Assembly (NCBI GenBank): GCA_903772945.1 | Contig: CAICTM010000920.1 | Location: forward strand, 1-42,684 | DNA from: Seminavis robusta | Taxonomy: Eukaryota > Bacillariophyta > Bacillariophyceae > Naviculales > Naviculaceae | DNA: 42,684 nt | Reading direction: 5' to 3' | In this document: one piece after another, positions 40,060-42,684 of the stretch | Numbering within the stretch: position 1 is the stretch's first letter | Layout: the number at the start of each line of letters is the position of its first letter | Translations under genes and position numbers: made by a program | Notes under the pieces: generated by a model | What the model was told of the DNA's origin: nothing | Database searches by the model: none | The model's input: only the letters and a program-made list of their open reading frames with translations

Positions 40060-40489
40060 TTAAGCTTTATAAGAGCGAGCAGGAGTCTTTCCCACCCAAT
40101 GTCTAGGAGTGGTTCGCTTCAGACCAAGGCGTTGGATAGTGGCAAGCATAATTTCACGGGGCAAGGTATCGCCATTCTTTCGGTTGTTCCTAGTCCAATA
40201 AGAGATATCATCGAAATGCTCTCCACCATGAAGCAAGGCCTCTGGTCCGACATCGTCTCCACCACTGTTATCCTGCCACAAACCTCCTTCGCCAATAACA
40301 ATGTTCACCTCATCACTCGCAAGACGGTCGGCCATGTCCAACGTACATTCCTCGAGAGGTGAGTCCACTTGCGAGTTTGTCGTGTATTGCTTCCTTGCCA
40401 ATCTCTCATTGATACAAAAATTGTGCAAACGGCACAGGCATCGAACAACTGCTGTCACTTTGGCGATGGTCACTGATGTGGGAAACTGT
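40060..40489 (-). pseudogene. 3' remnant of a PIF/Harbinger-type transposase
   Basis: About 140 codons of open frame end at 40060. The start is missing: upstream of TQQFPTSVTIAKV the frame meets a TAG. The segment KVTAVVRCLCRLHNFCINERL is the C-terminal helix signature of DDE_Tnp_4 transposases (usual form CCxLHNF), followed by an acidic, variable tail. The catalytic core (the first Asp residues) is absent from the window, so the element is 5'-truncated or the earlier part lies in a lost exon. It is inactive as it stands. Confidence 0.75.
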
Positions 40490-40947
40490 TGGGTCTAATA
40501 ACACTGCAGCTACTAGTAATATCAAGGTTAATTTGTTGATTTGGGCGAGTTGTGAAGAAAAAGTGATCTTTCTGGCTGGTCGCTTTGAAGTCTGGATCTG
40601 AGAATGCCAGTTTCCTTTCCTTAAATTCCTACGGTGGTGCGGTCTTTTTCTTATCCGGGTCCGCTAAATATCTAGACCGGCCAACACACTCCTGCCGTGG
40701 TCCCTAATGGATCCACGGAACGATTAAAACTAAACTAAATAGGAGGATGCCCTAATAAAAGCGCGATGCGAATGCGCATGGAATAGGGCACCTTGAAGGG
40801 GTTTCGTAAGAACATCCCCGCGCATGTCCTGTGTGGGACAATACACCACTCGTACATTTCCCTTGCTTCACTTGGTCGTGAATAAAAAGAAGAAACGCAC
40901 ATAAGAGCACAGTACGCTTACCGGCGCTGCTCTACAACCGAAAGCAA
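40490..40947. other. Intergenic region
   Basis: Contains GGATGCCCTAAT and AATAGGGCACC as an imperfect inverted pair (about 40744-40793), and GGGG-N14-CCCC near 40799. I cannot assign it to an LTR. No gene is seen. Confidence 0.4.
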
Positions 40948-42684
40948 GTGGAGTTTTTGCCTGTCGGTTTGCCGGCAGGAGTGGCGGGAAATCAAGGAAG
41001 CGAAAGTTACATGCAACATTTTTCCATGATGAGAAGAGGACGATGCAGAACCAATCGCGCAGTTCCAGATTGGTTTGACAACACTGTCGATAGCGACGAT
41101 GAAGATGATGGAATCGGTCCCAGGTTTGGTGCCGAGACCACAATATGATAGCAGCGATGAAGAGGACAGTGACGACGAGAAGACGAAGGTGACATTAGTG
41201 ATCGAAAGGTTACCAGGAAGTTCCAGGCAATCCGCCAGAGCAAGCAAGAAATCGTACCAAGCATTGTGGACCCAATGGATGGACCGTTTTAAGGCCCAGC
41301 CAAAGCAAGCAGTTACAAGAGTTGGAATCAGCAGGTCTGCCAGGATCGCAGCCAAACAAGGACCACGAAGGGGAGTCACTTGCGCACAGCAGTTTACCAG
41401 ACTGAGAAGATTCAGGAATCGCAAGAAGAAGTCCGTTCTGTATGTAGACGACGGCAGGCAAAGACTGATGGCACAGTTCATCCATGAGACCAACCACGGT
41501 AGGATCAAAGAGACTCCGTGGAAGAGCAAGTCATGCGCATCAGACACTTGTTGCCCAAGGGATTGAATGATCTGGGGTGACAGAGCCAAGGCCGCAGCAG
41601 AAATAGAGATGGATCAGCTGCACAGCCGTGTGGCCATTCGCTCCAGTTAGGCCAGAGGACTGTAAAGAATCGGAGCTCAAGAAGTCTAAGTGACACTCAT
41701 GTTCTGTACGGGAAAAGCGAGACGGAACCATACAGGCCAGATCCGTTTCAATGGAAAGCCAACGAGAGTATACCAGGACAATGGATGAAACAGCGAAGTC
41801 CGACATTTTCGCTTGAAGGTCTAATGTTGTCGATGTGCGTCGATGCAGTGAAGGCCGCGACGTGATGACTTTGGATGTACCAATGCTTTTATTCAGACAG
41901 CATTGCCGCAACCCAAGGATGGTGGTGATAGGGTGATCATGAAAATTGAAGGCATTCTTGCAGAATTGCTTGTGGAAATCGACCCAGACACTTACAAGCC
42001 ATTCCTTGTCTATGAGAAGGGGAGACCTATCCTCTACGTTGTGGTACTGAAGGCACTCTATGGAATGCTCATTGCGAGTCTACTTTGGTACAAGGCATTC
42101 CGCAAGGATTTGGAGTCTATTGGTTTCGAATTCAACCCCTACGATCCTTGTGTTGCCAACAGGATGGTCAATGGCAAGCAACAGACTATCCGTTTCCATG
42201 TCGACGATCTCATGTCAAGTCATATGATGGCCAAGGTGAATGATGATTTCCTGGCCTGGTGCAACGAGAAGTATTGGTACCTACGGTGCTGTCAAAGCAA
42301 CCAGAGGACCCAAGCACGACTATCTAGGGATGACGATTGATTTTTCGGAGCCTGGCAAAGTCAAGATCGATATGATTGACTATTTGACCAAGGTGCTCGA
42401 AGAGTTCCCTGTAAACTTTGATCATGTCCGTTCTGTTCCGAGTGCAGCCCCAGCTGATTTGTTTTCTGTGGGTGACGGTGACAATCTGGACCCTGACACG
42501 AAGGATACCTTCCACACGAATACAGCCAAGCTACTCTTCGCCTGTAAACGTGCTCGTCCATACATGCAGACATTGACTACCGTCCTTTGTACTCGAGTGA
42601 ACAAGCCTACCAGCATTGGGGAAACTTCTCCAAGGCCTCAAATTTATTCAACAGACTTTGAAAGACAAGCTCATCCTCCATTCT
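40948..42684 (+). pseudogene. Degenerate Ty1/copia pol (reverse transcriptase region), cut by window end
   Basis: Pieces of a copia pol follow each other in different plus frames. First comes an acidic linker (VPDWFDNTVDSDDEDDG, then QYDSSDEEDSDDEKTK in another frame). Next is AAEIEMDQLHSRVAIR before a TAG at 41648. Then come GRDVMTLDVP and, one frame over, AFIQT, GDRVIMKIEGILAELLVEID, KALYGMLIASLLWYK and the RT active-site box FHVDD. Near 41880 one base seems lost and near 42275 one T seems gained; after that the frame reads KHDYLGMTIDF. There is at least one stop and two frameshifts, so it cannot encode a working polyprotein. Integrase and LTRs are not visible in the window. Confidence 0.9.

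Overview
The window looks like nuclear DNA of a diatom, most likely a pennate one. Several genes start with a secretory signal peptide followed at once by an aromatic residue in an Ala/Cys-Phe context (DAF, AAF, SCF, TCF), which is the bipartite presequence of complex red-lineage plastids. Genes are compact, with none to two short introns of 47-260 bp, and both strands are used. The repeats (Ty1/copia pol with an HVDD box, a Merlin/IS1595-like transposase, a PIF/Harbinger remnant) also fit a diatom genome. This assignment is inference from the sequence alone; no database was searched.

Positions 1-18900 are mostly housekeeping. In order they hold a C-rich low-purine stretch, mitochondrial lipoyl synthase, an ER DnaJ (ERdj3-like) divergent from a secreted STI1/DP-repeat protein, ALG14, a small inverted-repeat element, a two-zinc-finger acidic protein, a large plastid-targeted protein with a putative lipocalin/PAP-like C-terminus, arogenate/prephenate dehydrogenase (tyrosine synthesis), a plastid HAD phosphatase, a frameshifted ankyrin gene whose 3' end is partly duplicated in tandem, a small plastid membrane protein, and a three-exon plastid Cpn60.

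Positions 19100-26300 hold a kanadaptin-like FHA protein and two head-to-tail NECAP-like genes (clathrin adaptor accessory proteins), which form a diverged tandem pair. About 1.7 kb of apparently gene-free DNA follows. Positions 26300-32150 form an accessory block: a Merlin/ISXO2-like transposase broken by one in-frame stop, then two unrecognised lysine/serine-rich proteins.

Positions 32650-37460 return to cellular genes: a GT14-like (core-2/I-branching type) glycosyltransferase with odd disordered insertions, ribosomal protein uS12 (RPS23), and a plastid DUF3727-like protein. Positions 37460-42684 are repeat-rich again: pentanucleotide arrays, a 482-residue orphan protein that may be the DNA-binding partner of a PIF/Harbinger transposon, the 3' remnant of such a transposase on the opposite strand, and a degenerate Ty1/copia pol running off the right edge.

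The genes mostly work independently: mitochondrial cofactor synthesis, ER folding and N-glycan assembly, plastid metabolism and proteostasis, endocytic coat assembly and translation. No operon-like logic is seen except possibly the divergent ER-chaperone/secreted-protein promoter at 4276-4896.
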